A program made the position numbers and the translations under genes. DNA of 64,000 bases, taken from Gigantopelta aegis (lineage: Eukaryota > Mollusca > Gastropoda > Neomphalida > Peltospiridae). The DNA is taken from the NCBI RefSeq assembly GCF_016097555.1, contig NW_024532987.1, positions 1 to 64,000 of the forward strand, given 5' to 3'. Positions within the stretch are counted from its first letter, which is position 1; the number at the start of each line of letters is the position of its first letter. Shown in pieces: positions 13,501 through 27,529 of the stretch. The notes beneath the pieces were generated by a model that did no database searches, was not told the origin of the DNA, and was given only the letters and a program-made list of their open reading frames with translations.

Positions 13501-14407
13501 CGAGAGAGGAAGAGAGAGAGAGAGAGAGAGAGAGATTATCTTTTAGCAGAAAATCACTTACTTTAAACATAAACCAAAACTCTTGGAGCAGAAAACATAC
13601 CTAGATTAGCGTTATTATATAGATAACAACATGATCATCATTACCTATACCCAACTGAAAAAAATGTCAGTAATCAATTTTATAAAATAATATATATAAT
13701 TACACCTTCCTATTGCCTCTTCAAATTGTTCAGCAGAGGGAGTGTCTCGGTAAAGGGAGCTGTTTTGTTAGCAATCTCATAAACATTAAATTTACAGCTC
13801 CTTCAATATGCTGACTAAATTATAATAATAAAAATAAGATAAATATAACAATGAGCAAAGTGTAATTATTAAAATTATACTTTTGTTAATAAACCAGATG
13901 CTAAAGGTTAATGATATTCATGATCTGTATAACCTAGGTACGGTACACACATGTAGTCTCAAGTCAGATCAAAAATCTTTGACATTTTTAGCCAAAATGT
14001 TAAGGTAGATAACTTCAAAAACTATCATAAATGTACTCCAAGAAATTTATGGGTCCAACACATACTATATATATAGATATTAGAATATGCTATGTACATG
14101 TACAAATATGTGTATATAAGCACTTGTTGATTTTCTAACTTCAATTACCTCAATATTCAGCCTCTGCCATCTCTCTTCCATAATGGTAGATGCCATGTGC
14201 CATCAACAATTCTATACAATAAAAAACAATGATAGTTAGAAGTGAGAAGGATTTTTGTCTTGGCATATTAAAACTTAATCCCACATGCAAAGATACGTGT
14301 AATTCTCCCATTGCATAATAATATTCTATAATTACTTGATTCCAGAGTTGCCTGCTTCTATTTGTTCACGAAGCCAAGGACACAGAGACCATCAAAGGAA
14401 CAGCCAT
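12084..14407 (-). CDS. MPST: 3-mercaptopyruvate sulfurtransferase / rhodanese family, nine exons
   Basis: The enzyme moves sulfur from 3-mercaptopyruvate to an active-site cysteine and so feeds persulfide and H2S production. The exons, 5' to 3', are 14336-14407 (start MAVPLM..., then WLREQIEAGNSGIK), 14149-14211 (RIVDGTWHLP), 13706-13814 (HIEGAVN...FEEAIG), 13335-13431 (FGHDRVSILD, WLAEGGQVVS), 13199-13259 (linker), 12727-12786 (RYNGKDPEPNPS), 12554-12657 (NIGTTNLFWRHF), 12337-12450 (ALCGGG-TACWIALAANVCDKT) and 12084-12161 (GSWLEWFKRGPDDTKVLG, stop). Together they make both rhodanese domains. The catalytic loop is Cys-Gly-Gly-Gly-x-Thr-Ala, nearer the CGSG loop of MPST than the CRKG loop of thiosulfate sulfurtransferase. 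About five exons contain one-base indels, read as sequence error. No mitochondrial presequence is evident. Confidence 0.85.
13441..13535. repeat. (GA)n microsatellite at a splice acceptor
   Basis: A nearly pure GA/AG dinucleotide tract of about 95 bp starts ten bases upstream, in transcript sense, of the acceptor of the MPST exon at 13335-13431. On the minus strand it is a CT tract and so forms part of the polypyrimidine tract of that intron. Frames open through it on both strands are artefacts of the repeat. Confidence 0.9.
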
Positions 14408-14459
14408 GACTGCTTCTTTAATGTGGGTGGAGTAAACTTAGTGAGGTGGAGCTAAACCA

Positions 14460-14645
14460 TGATTGAGCTTACCTCAGGAAATAAATACATTGAGCTACCT
14501 CCAGAGATAATTAAGATGTAGAATTAACTGTCACTACAGCTACCTCAGGAAATAATAAAGATGTAGTAATTAACTGTCATTACATACGTTGAAGCTACCT
14601 CCAGAATAATTAAGATGTAGTAATTAAACTGTCATTACATACATT
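14460..14645. repeat. Short tandem repeat, about three copies of a 60-bp unit
   Basis: Three consecutive copies share the blocks GAGCTACCTCCAGA, TTAAGATGTAGTAATTAA and CTGTCATTACATAC, with small indels. The array lies just upstream of the MPST start codon, in its probable promoter or 5' leader. Confidence 0.75.
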
Positions 14646-14918
14646 TCAGTATTTACATCATGCATCCTGTGTTTTAACTAAAGATAAATTAATGTTTACA
14701 TTTAAATGGGAAAAGCTAAGTAGCTTCTATTAACATTATTAGCTTCTAATACAGATCAATAATCATTTGATAATCATATAAATTTGATATATTCTCATTG
14801 CAGAGAAGACACATGACAATAGTTTAATGTACTAAACATATTCTTAATAATAAACTCAAAGAGACAATATTTCAGCATTGATTGTAATAATCTTATTAAG
14901 TTATTTCAAAAGTCACAT

Positions 14919-15640
14919 GACCTGTCCTCTTAGTTTCTCAATAATAGTAAAAGCAACAACGGGACTACATACATCTCCATTATCAGGTCATTCTGTTAAC
15001 AAGATCAGGACAACCTAATATAAGTCCTATTTGAGAAAGGAATTTATTCTGTTGGGAACAAACATATTTGTTATTTTAAAAAGCATTCCTCTATCCCATT
15101 GTGTAAGCTATGAATACACAGCAGACATCATGACATTTATGACTTTAGTTGCATTATAATATGATGTACTATAAGATTATATAGAACAAGCCATGATAAA
15201 GACATGATCAATTGTTGGTGTATTGTGAAGAGTAAACAAAATTTATTTATTTTACATTTAACAGATACCATTTACTTACTGTTACAATTTTACTTTTGTT
15301 ATGAAAGTAATTCTGTGTTTTTTTTGTACCTGAAATGAAAGTAGTAGACAACATTACAAACATTGTTATGTTATTGTTTTTTATCATGAGATTGATAACC
15401 ACCTAAAATGTTTATATAAATTAATGACTTACGACAAATCCTTCCAGAGATACAGTTGTCAATGCACAATCCATTAATAGTAGTGCTGTCGTCAAATAGT
15501 AGACCTCTAAAGATTATCAAATATGGCTATATTACTGAGATAATATAAGTAAGGTATTTCTAACCTTCTCGGCCTGTGAACAATGTCACATGGGAGTGGT
15601 AAGTTTCCATAAGTCTTTAGATTTGACAGAAATGAATGCT
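14919..15640 (-). CDS. Unidentified minus-strand exons (three)
   Basis: Three exon-like stretches sit in minus orientation. About 15550-15610 reads TYGNLPLPCDIVHRPRR and ends at a GTTAGA donor. 15432-15510 reads GLLFDDSTTINGLCIDNC and ISGRIC between an AG acceptor and a GTAAGT donor, and its frame continues from the first. About 14919-15020 reads LILGCPDLVNRM then PDNGDVCSPVVAFTIIEKLR across one indel and stops soon after. I do not recognise the family. They may be the 3' part of the gene starting near 16.84 kb or belong to something else. The splice-compatible frames and open reading are the only support. Confidence 0.3.
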
Positions 15641-16545
15641 ATGATCCAATTTTGAATGAATAATCTGACAAAGTAAGGTTCAACAAAAGGTACTACAAGA
15701 TCACATATTATTACTTTGATATCAAAAAAATTACTGTAATGTAACTAACAACAGTAATGTAACTAACAACAGTGTCAATTTGATCTGGAAATGGCAAAAC
15801 ATTCCATTCTCATTATATACCTAACAAACACATAGAGAAAACCAAATGTAAAATTAAGTTGAACTCTGATTTATTTAGGAGGAAGATGCATGGCCATAAT
15901 AGTATTAGAAGATGGCTTTGTGCTTCTTTTTTGTGTGTGGTAACATCAAGAGAATGTGGCTGTTTTTATGGTTATTTCTTATAGCAAGCAGACATACAGT
16001 GTACTTTGATGATTGTGGTCAAGTAAATATATTTCTTTTACAACTACATGTATCAAAGGATCAATCTAATTACTATAATTAATTTTTATTACTAATACTA
16101 TTACTATAATTAGTTAAAATTACTTTTTATAATACTATTATCATGGGATTGTTAATTACTGTTACCATAATTCATAATATTATACCAAATACCCAATAAC
16201 AAATGATTTATAGAATTATGTCAGTGTTATAGGAATATAGTCAGACCTTTAGTGCCAAATAATATATGACCCTCTTACACACTTCCCACATCAATTAACC
16301 CTAATCCACCTCCCCTTGAAGCATTATGTACTAACTATTGAGCTAAGATCCTTATTACAATTACTATACCTACTAACTCCTAAGTCTGTCTTAACAAAAA
16401 ACACTCCAAAATCTGTTGATAAACAATAAAAACCACATCCCTATGCAATAAATATATTGGTCTGATGAGGTTCTTCATGAAAATATACAGCAATATCTTC
16501 CATGAAATATGTCTCTCATGTGATATTAATATGGTCAAAGTGGCG
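15641..16545. other. AT-rich stretch without recognised genes
   Basis: No convincing exon was found. A minus-strand reading at about 16440-16510 gives YFHEEPHQTNIFIA, but no splice sites or homology support it. A 186-bp open frame at 16546-16731 (minus) begins MWEPNHREPPLCIALCGHY and was not assignable to any family. Confidence 0.35.
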
Positions 16546-16770
16546 TCATACACGACTTGATCGAATTTTCAACATGAAGCAAAAATGAACTAGAACAGTT
16601 AATGATAAGTTTTGTTGTGCCACAAAGAGAATTGATGCATTTTTTCTGACATGAATTAGTATAGTTTTGTAAAGATAATGACCACAGAGTGCTATACATA
16701 ATGGAGGTTCTCTGTGGTTAGGTTCCCACACTATGTTGGTGATATGATTACAAAGCTTGATGAATTAAAC

Positions 16771-16836
16771 TCTTGTGTAAGATCCTGTGAATCCAGTAGC
16801 ACCAAATAGAATTAAATCAACCTGATTCCTTCTCAT
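16771..16836 (-). CDS. First exon of a Rossmann-fold oxidoreductase, possibly saccharopine-dehydrogenase-like
   Basis: A minus-strand ATG at 16836 opens MRRNQVDLILFGATGFTGSY and the exon ends at a GTTTAA donor. The DLILFGATGFTG motif is the N-terminal dinucleotide-binding loop (GxxGxxG) typical of saccharopine-dehydrogenase-like oxidoreductases (SCCPDH). An alternative ATG lies at 16846 in another frame. No downstream exon could be matched to that family with confidence, so the gene may be truncated, interrupted or simply not recognised. It is divergent from the carbonic anhydrase gene. Confidence 0.4.
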
Positions 16837-17050
16837 TAGTCTCCATTCTCTATCATAAGAAGAGAGTGACTGTTCATATTTTGAAACGCATGGATATACA
16901 CCCACTCATGTTTATTTAATTAATAACTATTAATAACTTACTATAGTAACCAAATTCGAAAGAGGGGGTGTAGCTGCTTGTCTTGTCTTTAAAACTAAGA
17001 ACATTCTAGCAAGATTATTCACATCAACTAACCTCCCACTCAAGGTTACG
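16837..17050. promoter_or_regulatory. Short divergent intergenic region, probable shared promoter
   Basis: Only 214 bp separate the minus-strand Rossmann start from the plus-strand carbonic anhydrase start. A two-way promoter is therefore likely if both starts are right. A TTTAAAA element lies near 16987-16993, about 60 bp upstream of the carbonic anhydrase ATG. No other motif was recognised. Confidence 0.35.
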
Positions 17051-17931
17051 ATGGAATTCATTCGTTTTGTTGTCATCTCTCTGATTCTTGCTGGGGCTAC
17101 AAATGCCACAGGCGTTACTTACTCATACGGCGATCAACAAGCTTGGAACAGTCTCAATGGTTCCTTCTGTGGAGGACAAAGGCAGTCGCCTATAAACATT
17201 AACACTAACACCTTGGTCAACAACGCCAGCCTCGTAGCGCTAACTTTCAGCAATTGGAATGAAAGTGTCTCTGGTAACTGGAGCAACAACGGACACACAC
17301 TTAAATTTACTCCCTCGCCATATGATCCTGTAGCTACTACAACTACTCACCTGGCCAATATCAGTTGGCTCAATTCCACTTCCATTGGGGCGCCAGTGAC
17401 TCAACTGGATCAGAGCATCTTGTTAATAACTTTCAATATAGTGGTGAGTTTGCACTTTGTCCATTTTCTGCCAGGAGGAGACAAGACAAGTGGTAGTTAC
17501 TATACTGTAGTGGGTGTACTCCTAAGGTCTGACTCCAGCATGGCACTTAGTGGAATATGGCAGACTCTAAATGTTGACCCGCCACCTGATTTTGATATGG
17601 AGGAAGAACTGTTTGGTGTTGTTTACCAGTCAATGCTGCCAAATGATCGTAGCTATTATCATTATGAGGGTTCATTGACAACTCCTCTGTGTAATGAGTA
17701 GTACAATGGTATGTTCTTAACACAACAGTTTCCGTTCCTGCACAATTTTTTGTAACATTACGTAAAACCCAGACTTCTAATGGATCACTCTTACTGCAAA
17801 ACTATCGTAATGTGCAAGAACTTAATGGACGATCTGTCTATCGATATCCTTCTAGTTCAATAGCCATTGTCCCTACCATTGCTTTGATGTTTTTCTCAGT
17901 ATTATTTATAATGGCATTGTTTAATCTGTAG
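17051..17931 (+). CDS. Alpha carbonic anhydrase, secreted and probably GPI-anchored, single exon
   Basis: The enzyme interconverts CO2 and bicarbonate outside the cell. Secreted alpha-CAs (astrosclerins) are known in sponges, where they are linked to skeleton formation and pH control. The start at 17051 gives a signal peptide (MEFIRFVVISLILAGATNA). Family motifs follow in order: QSPININT, NNGHTLKF (proton-shuttle His), QFHFHWG (two zinc ligands), SEHLVN (the conserved Glu), LHFVHF (third zinc ligand) and SLTTPLCNE, then VQWYVLNTTVSVPAQFF. The C-terminus has SSS followed by a hydrophobic tail, as expected for a GPI signal. QFHFHWG and VQW lie out of the starting frame. There are three small indels: near 17340-17352, one extra T near 17451 and an extra TA at 17699-17700. 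No introns are needed. Because all catalytic residues survive, sequence error is favoured over a pseudogene. Confidence 0.9.
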
Positions 17932-20102
17932 TGCTAGAGACTACTTTGGACAAATACTATTTACTTGTAGGTCACAGTTTTGTTAATTGTAAGTCAAGGT
18001 ATTTTATTAGTATTGTCATGTTAACATGTCAGTTCTTATTATTGTCTTGCTATATAAGACTTGATTTTCTTCTATTGAGTTGATTGAACATTTTAGAAGA
18101 GAAAAATAATTACTAAAAACAAGAACTAATTAATATCCTGATCATACTATTGGTGTTGTATAAGACTGGATTGCTGCTAATATAAATTTGAAGACTGGGG
18201 ACATGGCAGAAGCTATGATACTGTACGTGTAGCAAAACCTTTTCGTTGATTATACTTGCAGTCATACGGTTTCAATTACTGAGCACGGACAGCTCGTCAA
18301 ATGTAATATTATGAATGCTTTCAAAGATCGAGATAGCCTCGTGAGTAGGATTCATATGACTGTATCCATTTGTGAAATTGCTAATTCTCCTATGTCTTTA
18401 TGACAGAATCTTTCAGAGATCTAGAGTGTCAGTGTCACAGACATGTTTTTCAAGACAATCAATACATACGTACATTCTATTGAAAGCTGAACTGCAACAA
18501 AGAGACACAGTGAATATATAAGAGTCAATGGGAATATATATAGCTAGGTCTATTCACTTGATGACAGGTAAATGTACTGCATGCATGCTCCATCATTCAC
18601 AACTCCTCTTAACATACAACAAACAACACAATATCACTCATAATTGTTGTAATAATATAGTTCTTTCAGTAAAGCTGATATATACGTTACATTTAATTTA
18701 ATTGAATTTATAGATTGTATCAGTACTCACTATATACCTACGCCTCAGCTAATTCAATTTGTCAATTATTGCCTGCACCATTGAATGAGTCATTGAAAAA
18801 ATGCTTGGCAGTTGTAAAAACCTGGGAACATTGACCAGGCAAGTCTTAATTATCATTGCATGGATCGTCAGTTACTTACAGCTTACTTACAGCTTAGCTT
18901 AAGTGGATTACTATGGAATATATGTAATGTGAATTTTATCACTGTAAAAGTTGATTGGTTGATTCAACCAATATAATGATTATAAAGGTGGGCATGCATG
19001 TGTAAACAATTGTTTAGTCTAAATTGAAAATAAACATAAGTATTGTTTTCATTCCTAATGTACATATACTAGTAATCTGATAGTACTTGATATTTAATTT
19101 TCATGCTTGTTTATTGTCTACCAACTATTATTGTAATTATTAAAGTGAAATAATTTTCATATATTGAAATCTTCACAAAATAAATTCCAATAAAAATGTC
19201 TTATTGTAATAAATGATGAGATATTGAGAAGTTTAATAAACACCACTCTGCTCTCATTAGTATTATACTAGTGACAAAACTATTAGTTGAGTAGTGTATG
19301 CTATACTATATTACATCCTATTAGACAATAGACCATTAATAGTATGTAAATGTAGTCTATTTCCATCTTATGTTTGCAGGAAAGGCAGGTATCTGTTTGC
19401 TTTCTCTTAATAGGGAAACCCATTGTCTACTTCTGTTTAAACATTACTATTAGTAACGTCTGGACAACTGTAGTATCACTGTGATTAAAACAGTGTTGTA
19501 CTTACTGCTTCTCAGTATCTTATTATGTAATATATAATATAGTCTTGTTTATTATGTTTACACTGTAGTAACATAGAAAGGGAGGGAACGTCTTGCTTAA
19601 TCTTAGTCATGTTGTCTACTTCTGTTTACACCATTATACTATCAGTAATGTCTGAACAACTATATTATCACTGTAAAAATTAATACATTATTTCAAATAG
19701 TTTGTACTTTACAATGGTGGATTACTATGGAATGTGGAATTTATGCAAATTACACATTGCATAATTTGTTGATACATAGTGTCACAAGAATTCTATATTA
19801 CATAATAATCCATACATGTAAGCTACAAATTAGTTGTTAAAATAACATATTAATTTTTACTACTTCTCAGTATCTCATTATGTACTGTTTACAACAAGAA
19901 TGACAACAGATTAATTAAATCAACTTTTACAGTGGTTAAAATAGATTGGTTGTTTTTAACTGCTTATTGTCATTGTAATTGTACATATCCTCACCAAATA
20001 CTTGCATTGAAAGATATTAACAACATATATTGTTTTAGTTGGTGATTACAATAAAATGAACTGCCCATTTATGTACTTTAAAACTAATAGCAACATCCTT
20101 TA
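17932..20102. repeat. Intergenic region with a diverged direct repeat
   Basis: No gene is recognised. About 19430-19515 and 19610-19690 are diverged copies of one sequence (shared TCTACTTCTGTTTA, TAATGTCTGAACAAC and TATCACTGTAAAA-like blocks), and further pieces recur near 18900-18955 and 19860-19940. A short match to the 3' end of DDAH exon 2 (TGGGAACATTG) lies at 18828-18838 and may be chance or a decayed exon copy. Confidence 0.45.
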
Positions 20103-20392
20103 TACATAATACATATAGTGATAACCCTTATATACATAATACATAAATTGACAGCCCTTGTGTCATCTGTCTAACTAAAGAGATAATTTCATTGCTCTGA
20201 CAGTTAACTGCATGTCTGATTGACAGCCATACAGTTAACTCTCTTCAGAGAACTCAATCAGTCACACAGTTAATTGTCAGAGCAACAAAAATTAACTCCT
20301 TATTTAGATGGATGCCATAACAGCTGTCAATTTATGTATTCAGTACATGTGTATTATATATATATTTGGGCTGTCACTATGTGTATTATGTG
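20103..20392. mobile_element. Palindromic MITE-like element, about 290 bp
   Basis: The left half (20103-20247) and the right half (20248-20392) are imperfect inverted copies along their full length. Shared blocks include ATACATAAATTGACAG, the TTGCTCTGACA region and TGTATTATGT at the outer ends. There is no open frame. The structure fits a non-autonomous DNA transposon that folds into one long hairpin; the family is unknown. It lies between the carbonic anhydrase and DDAH genes. Confidence 0.7.
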
Positions 20393-20891
20393 ACAATAGT
20401 ATGTTGTTTACAACTTTACAGCATCTCAGCCTGTATTATATAATTTAATTAAATAGTCTTAAATTGGTTAGATCAATCAGGTGTTCTTAAAATGATTCAA
20501 TATAACTATTTGATTTGTTGTTTACTACACTTCTTATGGAGGTCATTTTATGGTATAAGGTTTGTCACTGCTTATGAACTTAATATTTTGAAAATAACTG
20601 TGTAAACAATTATGTGGTTATTGATTCTAAAGTGATAAGGCATGTTATCCTATAACTGTCATGGCTTGCTTGTGGTCTAACATTTGTTGCATTTCAGTTA
20701 CCTACATGTTATGCTATGATTATATACATATCAGGCATACAATAGTGATGCCTAAGTAGGGATGGCTCCCAGGCAGTCTCATCAATAAATTCTGATATTA
20801 CTGTTGTGTATTAATCTCTAATACTTCATTTTAATAAAAATTCATTGAGTGACAAATTCTAATTAATAATCACATGTTTTGGTTAACCAAC

Positions 20892-23402
<2,511 letters not shown>

Positions 23403-23528
23403 ACTAAGAAAATAATTTATTATTGTATTTGCTGTTGAGTTATATTTATTAGTTTCCTATTGAGTTATATTATTAATATTGGCCATTGCTCTATTAAACA
23501 CAGCTAAAAATATGTAGTGTTAAAATAA

Positions 23529-25416
23529 CTACATACATGCTTTAGTATTTGCAGTTTTAAATACTATAAATCCAAAGATATTGGGGACAACTCAATATTA
23601 GCACCACTAGCTTGACTCTGCGGAGATAGAGTAGGAATGGTGTCTCCATTAACAAGTTGTAATACCTGACCATTTAGCAACACAACCCTAGTTAAGTAGG
23701 AAATTTGATATGAATAGTCAAGTTAATATTACACTCACTGAGAGGTAATATTGTTAGATGATGGTAACAACCAGTATATATCTCGTTCACTGTTTATTAG
23801 TTCACTATTATTAAGAGTGATTGTTGATATATTATCATTGGTATTTAGTAGCATAAGAACTACACTACCTTTGGGATACCTGAATAATTGAATTGAGATA
23901 TAACAACATTGTGTGCTCTACATTAAAAGGTACATAGACTGCACTTTGATAAAAGACAAATTCATGTTGTAGTTATCTTACAATGGTTTAGCACAGTGAG
24001 CATAGACCCTAACATGACGTCCTTTATCAAGAGCTCCTTTTACTTCCAGTACTTGAGTCCCTACCAATTGTTTATACAATACTGACAACCAAAAGTCCTA
24101 ATAGAGTGACATAACAATGTTCAATGTTATATGGAAGTACTTACTGGTAAAGGTTTTGGTTAGTGTCAAGTAAGGAATAATGTCCTCCTACAAATGCCTG
24201 ACGGAATACTTTCTTTTGTGAGTAAGCTGTTATTCCTAATTTATCAAGCCACCTATGTTTATAAAGTTAAGCAATTACTTATGATCTACAAATATGATTT
24301 AGATAATATACTTACATGAATCCTGAAATGAAGCTTTCTGAATACAATGCTCTTCCTCCTCCATAAGTACTAGATGTCTCTCCAAGCCACATATCATTAG
24401 TAAATGATGTTTGCTTTATAATAGATTGTAACTCATTAATCCAATCAAACAATTTATCTAACACATTGACACTATAGAAATCAGATAGTTTGACAGTTGC
24501 ACTGTTTCCATAGTAACTACAGAATGAAACCATCAATACAAGAATGTGTTGTAACACTTACCTATGCCATGTTGTAGCATTGATCAAATCAGGATCATTC
24601 TTAATGTTTTCTAAAAAACTTTTAAAGAGACTTTAAGAAATCAGCACAAAATGTTTCTTACTCATGTAAGTAGTTATTTCTAGATAGCGTTGCAACATCA
24701 GGACCAACAACAGTTTGATTGGATATTGTTTTGCTTTTAAGATCGATCGAAGTTTACGAAATCCATCAGCACCTTGACGACCAGTCACTGTTGTATTCTG
24801 CTTTTCATATAATCAGGTTCTATAGACAACATAATAATAAATTAATTATCATTATACTTCATATCACATCTTACCATTTCCTAGCTCCCAAGCTACTTGA
24901 TATCCCTTCTTCATAGTATAATCAATGATTTGTTCTGCATTACTAGAGTCCCATGATCCATCAGTATTACGTAGTAATTGGTTCAATCCAAATATTAACT
25001 TCCAACCTACATTTTGTACAACGTATTTACAGCATCCCTTGTGAAGGTGACATCTTGAAATTAGAGTCCCCTATATTGTCATCAATATCTCTTTTATAGA
25101 TCCTATTGTCTCCTTCATTAGGATCAAAGATGAGGAAGTCTTCACTTGTTCCACCAACTCTTAACATAGCTGGATTGAGAGCTTTAGCCATGTTGATTAC
25201 CTTGGTTGATGTGAAATTAATATCTGACCAATTTCTATTAATTGACCCAGCATCAATAGTGACTGACAAGAAATCTTCATTCACTATAAAGTGGACAGAA
25301 TCCAAGTTGACAGAGATGGGACCAGAGAAGAGGTCATTCCTCTTGTGACCATTTCCTGCCCAGGATAACAATGGAAGAAGGACAAGGCAGAAGACAGAGA
25401 TTTGCAAAGGTGTCAT
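23529..25416 (-). CDS. HPSE: Heparanase 1 (glycoside hydrolase family 79), eight exons
   Basis: Heparanase is a secreted endo-beta-glucuronidase that cuts heparan sulfate chains in the matrix or lysosome. Exons, 5' to 3': 24875-25416, 24662-24819, 24562-24610, 24316-24516, 24145-24252, 23982-24097, 23739-23879, 23529-23687. The signal peptide is [31 protein letters not shown]-like sequence, [17 protein letters not shown] and QVAWELGN plus EPDYM (proton-donor Glu) follow, then [21 protein letters not shown] (nucleophile Glu), [34 protein letters not shown] and [20 protein letters not shown]. The splice sites are canonical. One missing base near 25030 and one near the 3' end break the frame; copy 2 is intact at both places, so these look like errors. 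It is a tandem duplicate of heparanase 2. Confidence 0.9.
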
Positions 25417-25585
25417 TGTTTATTTATTGACCACTAGGATTAATCCATATATGTAAATGTGTTAATATTCATTGTTATTGGCAAAACAATGAATTTTTAA
25501 AATTATATAACATACATAAGAAAATGATTTTTTTACATTAATGTATCAGTATCTATTAAATTGGGTGCATTATAAATAATAATAA

Positions 25586-27474
25586 CTACATACATGCTTT
25601 AGCATCGGCAGTTTTTAAATACTATAAATCCAAAGGATATTGGGGACAACTCAATATCAGCACCACTAGCTTGATTCTGCGGAGATAAAGTAGGAATGGT
25701 GTCTCCATTAACAAGTTGTAATACCTGACCATTTAGCAACACAACCCTAGTTAAGTAGGAAATTTGATATGAATAGTAAAGTTAATATTACACTCACTGA
25801 GAGGTAATATTGTTAGATGATGGTAACAACCAGTATATATCTCGTTCACTGTTTATTAGTTCACTATTATTAAGATGACTGTTGATATATTATCATTGGT
25901 ATTTAGTAGCATAAGAACTACACTACCTTTGGGATACCTGAATAATTGAATTGAGATATTATAACAACATTGTGTGCTCTATATTAATAAAAGACAAATT
26001 CATGTTGTAGTATATCTTACAGTGGTTTAGCACAGTGGGCATAGACCCTAACATGACGTCCTTTATCAAGAGCTCCTTTTACTTCCAGTACTTGAGTCCC
26101 TACCAATTGTTTATACAATACTGACAACCAAAAGTCCTAATAGAGTGACATAAACAATGTACAAAGTTATATGGAAGTACTTACTGGTAAAAGGGTTTGG
26201 TTAGTGTCAAGTAAGGAATAATGTCCTCCTACAAATGCCTGACGGAATACTTTCTTTTGTGAGTAAGCTGTTATTCCTAATTTATCAAGCCACCTATGTT
26301 TATAAATTAAGCAATTACTTATAATCTACAAATTTATGATTTAGTAATTTATAATATACTTACATAAATCCTGAAATGAAGCTTTCTGAATACAATGCTC
26401 TTCCTCCTCCATAAGTACTAGATGTCTCTCCAAGCCACATGTCATTAGTAAATGATGTTTGCTTTATAATAGATTGTAACTCATTAATCCAATCAAACAA
26501 TTTATCTAAAACATCAACACTATAGAAATCAGATAGTTTTAGCAGTTTCACTGTTTACATAGTAACTACAGAATTGAACCATCAATACAAGAATGTATTG
26601 TACCACTTACCTATGCCATGTTGTAGCATTGATCAAATCAGGGTCTTTCTTAATGTCTTCTAGAAAACTTTTAAAGAGAATTTAAGAGATCAGTATAACA
26701 TGTATTCTTACTCATACAAGTAGCTATTTCTAGATAACGAATGTGATGAAACATCAGGACCAACAACAAGTTTGACTGGATATTGTTTTGATATTAAGAT
26801 TGATCGAAGTTTACGAAATCCATCAGCACCTTGATGACCAGTCACAGTTATATTGAATTTTTCATTGTATGAGTTAGGTTCTATAGACAACATAATAAAT
26901 AAATTAATTATCATTATACTCCATATCACGTCTTACCATTTCCTAGCTCCCAGCTACTTGATATCCCTTCTTCATAGTATAATCAATAAGTTGTTCTGCA
27001 TTACTAGAGTCCCATGATCCATCAGTATTACGTAGTAACTGGTTCAATCCAAATATTAACTTCCAACCTACATTTTGTACAAACGTATTTACAGCATCCC
27101 ATTGTGAAGGTGACATCTTGAAATTAGAGTCCCCCACATTGTCATCGATGTCTCTTTTATAGATCCTATTGTCTCCTTCATTAGGGTCAAAGATGAGGAA
27201 GTCTTCCCTTCTTCCACCAACTCTTAACATAGCTGGATTGAGAGCTTTAGCCATGTTGATTACCTTGGTTGATGTGAAATTAATATCTGACCAATTTCTT
27301 TTGACAGACCCAATACCAATAGTGACTGATAGGAAATCCTCCTCAACTAGACAATGAATTGTATCTAAGGTAACAGAAATGGAGCCAGAGAGAGTTATGA
27401 TCATGTCCTCTCCAGCTGCAAGATAGCATTGGTAGGAGGACAAGGTAGAATATAAATCTTTCCAAAGCTATCAT
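25586..27474 (-). CDS. HPSE: Heparanase 2, tandem copy (glycoside hydrolase family 79), eight exons
   Basis: This copy has the same exon pattern as heparanase 1: 26937-27474, 26712-26880, 26611-26659, 26364-26565, 26185-26293, 26021-26136, 25798-25937, 25586-25746. The preferred start is 27474, giving the hydrophobic signal MIALERFIFYLVLLPMLS; a later in-frame start would lack it. A one-base shift near 27390 separates the signal from SISVTLDTIHCLVEEDF. EPNSYNEKFNITVTGHQGAD and [13 protein letters not shown] carry the two catalytic glutamates. Introns are nearly identical to those of copy 1, so the duplication is recent. The two copies differ mainly in the signal-peptide region and around exon 2. 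Homopolymer changes near the 3' end alter the last few codons. Confidence 0.88.
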
Positions 27475-27529
27475 CGCTCTGTTGCACATTCAATTACAAG
27501 GAAGCCCTATCATGACAAATTAGTTCCTA

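Noticed and set aside
13349-13570. Overlapping open frames on both strands through the GA tract (poly Arg/Glu and poly Ser/Leu)
   Set aside because: They are dinucleotide-repeat artefacts. The real coding there is the MPST exon at 13335-13431.
18828-18850. Decayed DDAH exon fragment
   Set aside because: Only about 20 bases resemble the end of DDAH exon 2, with no further similarity on either side.
25106-27357. Plus-strand frames beginning [13 protein letters not shown] in both heparanase copies
   Set aside because: They are antisense shadows of the heparanase first exons, present twice because the genes are duplicated.
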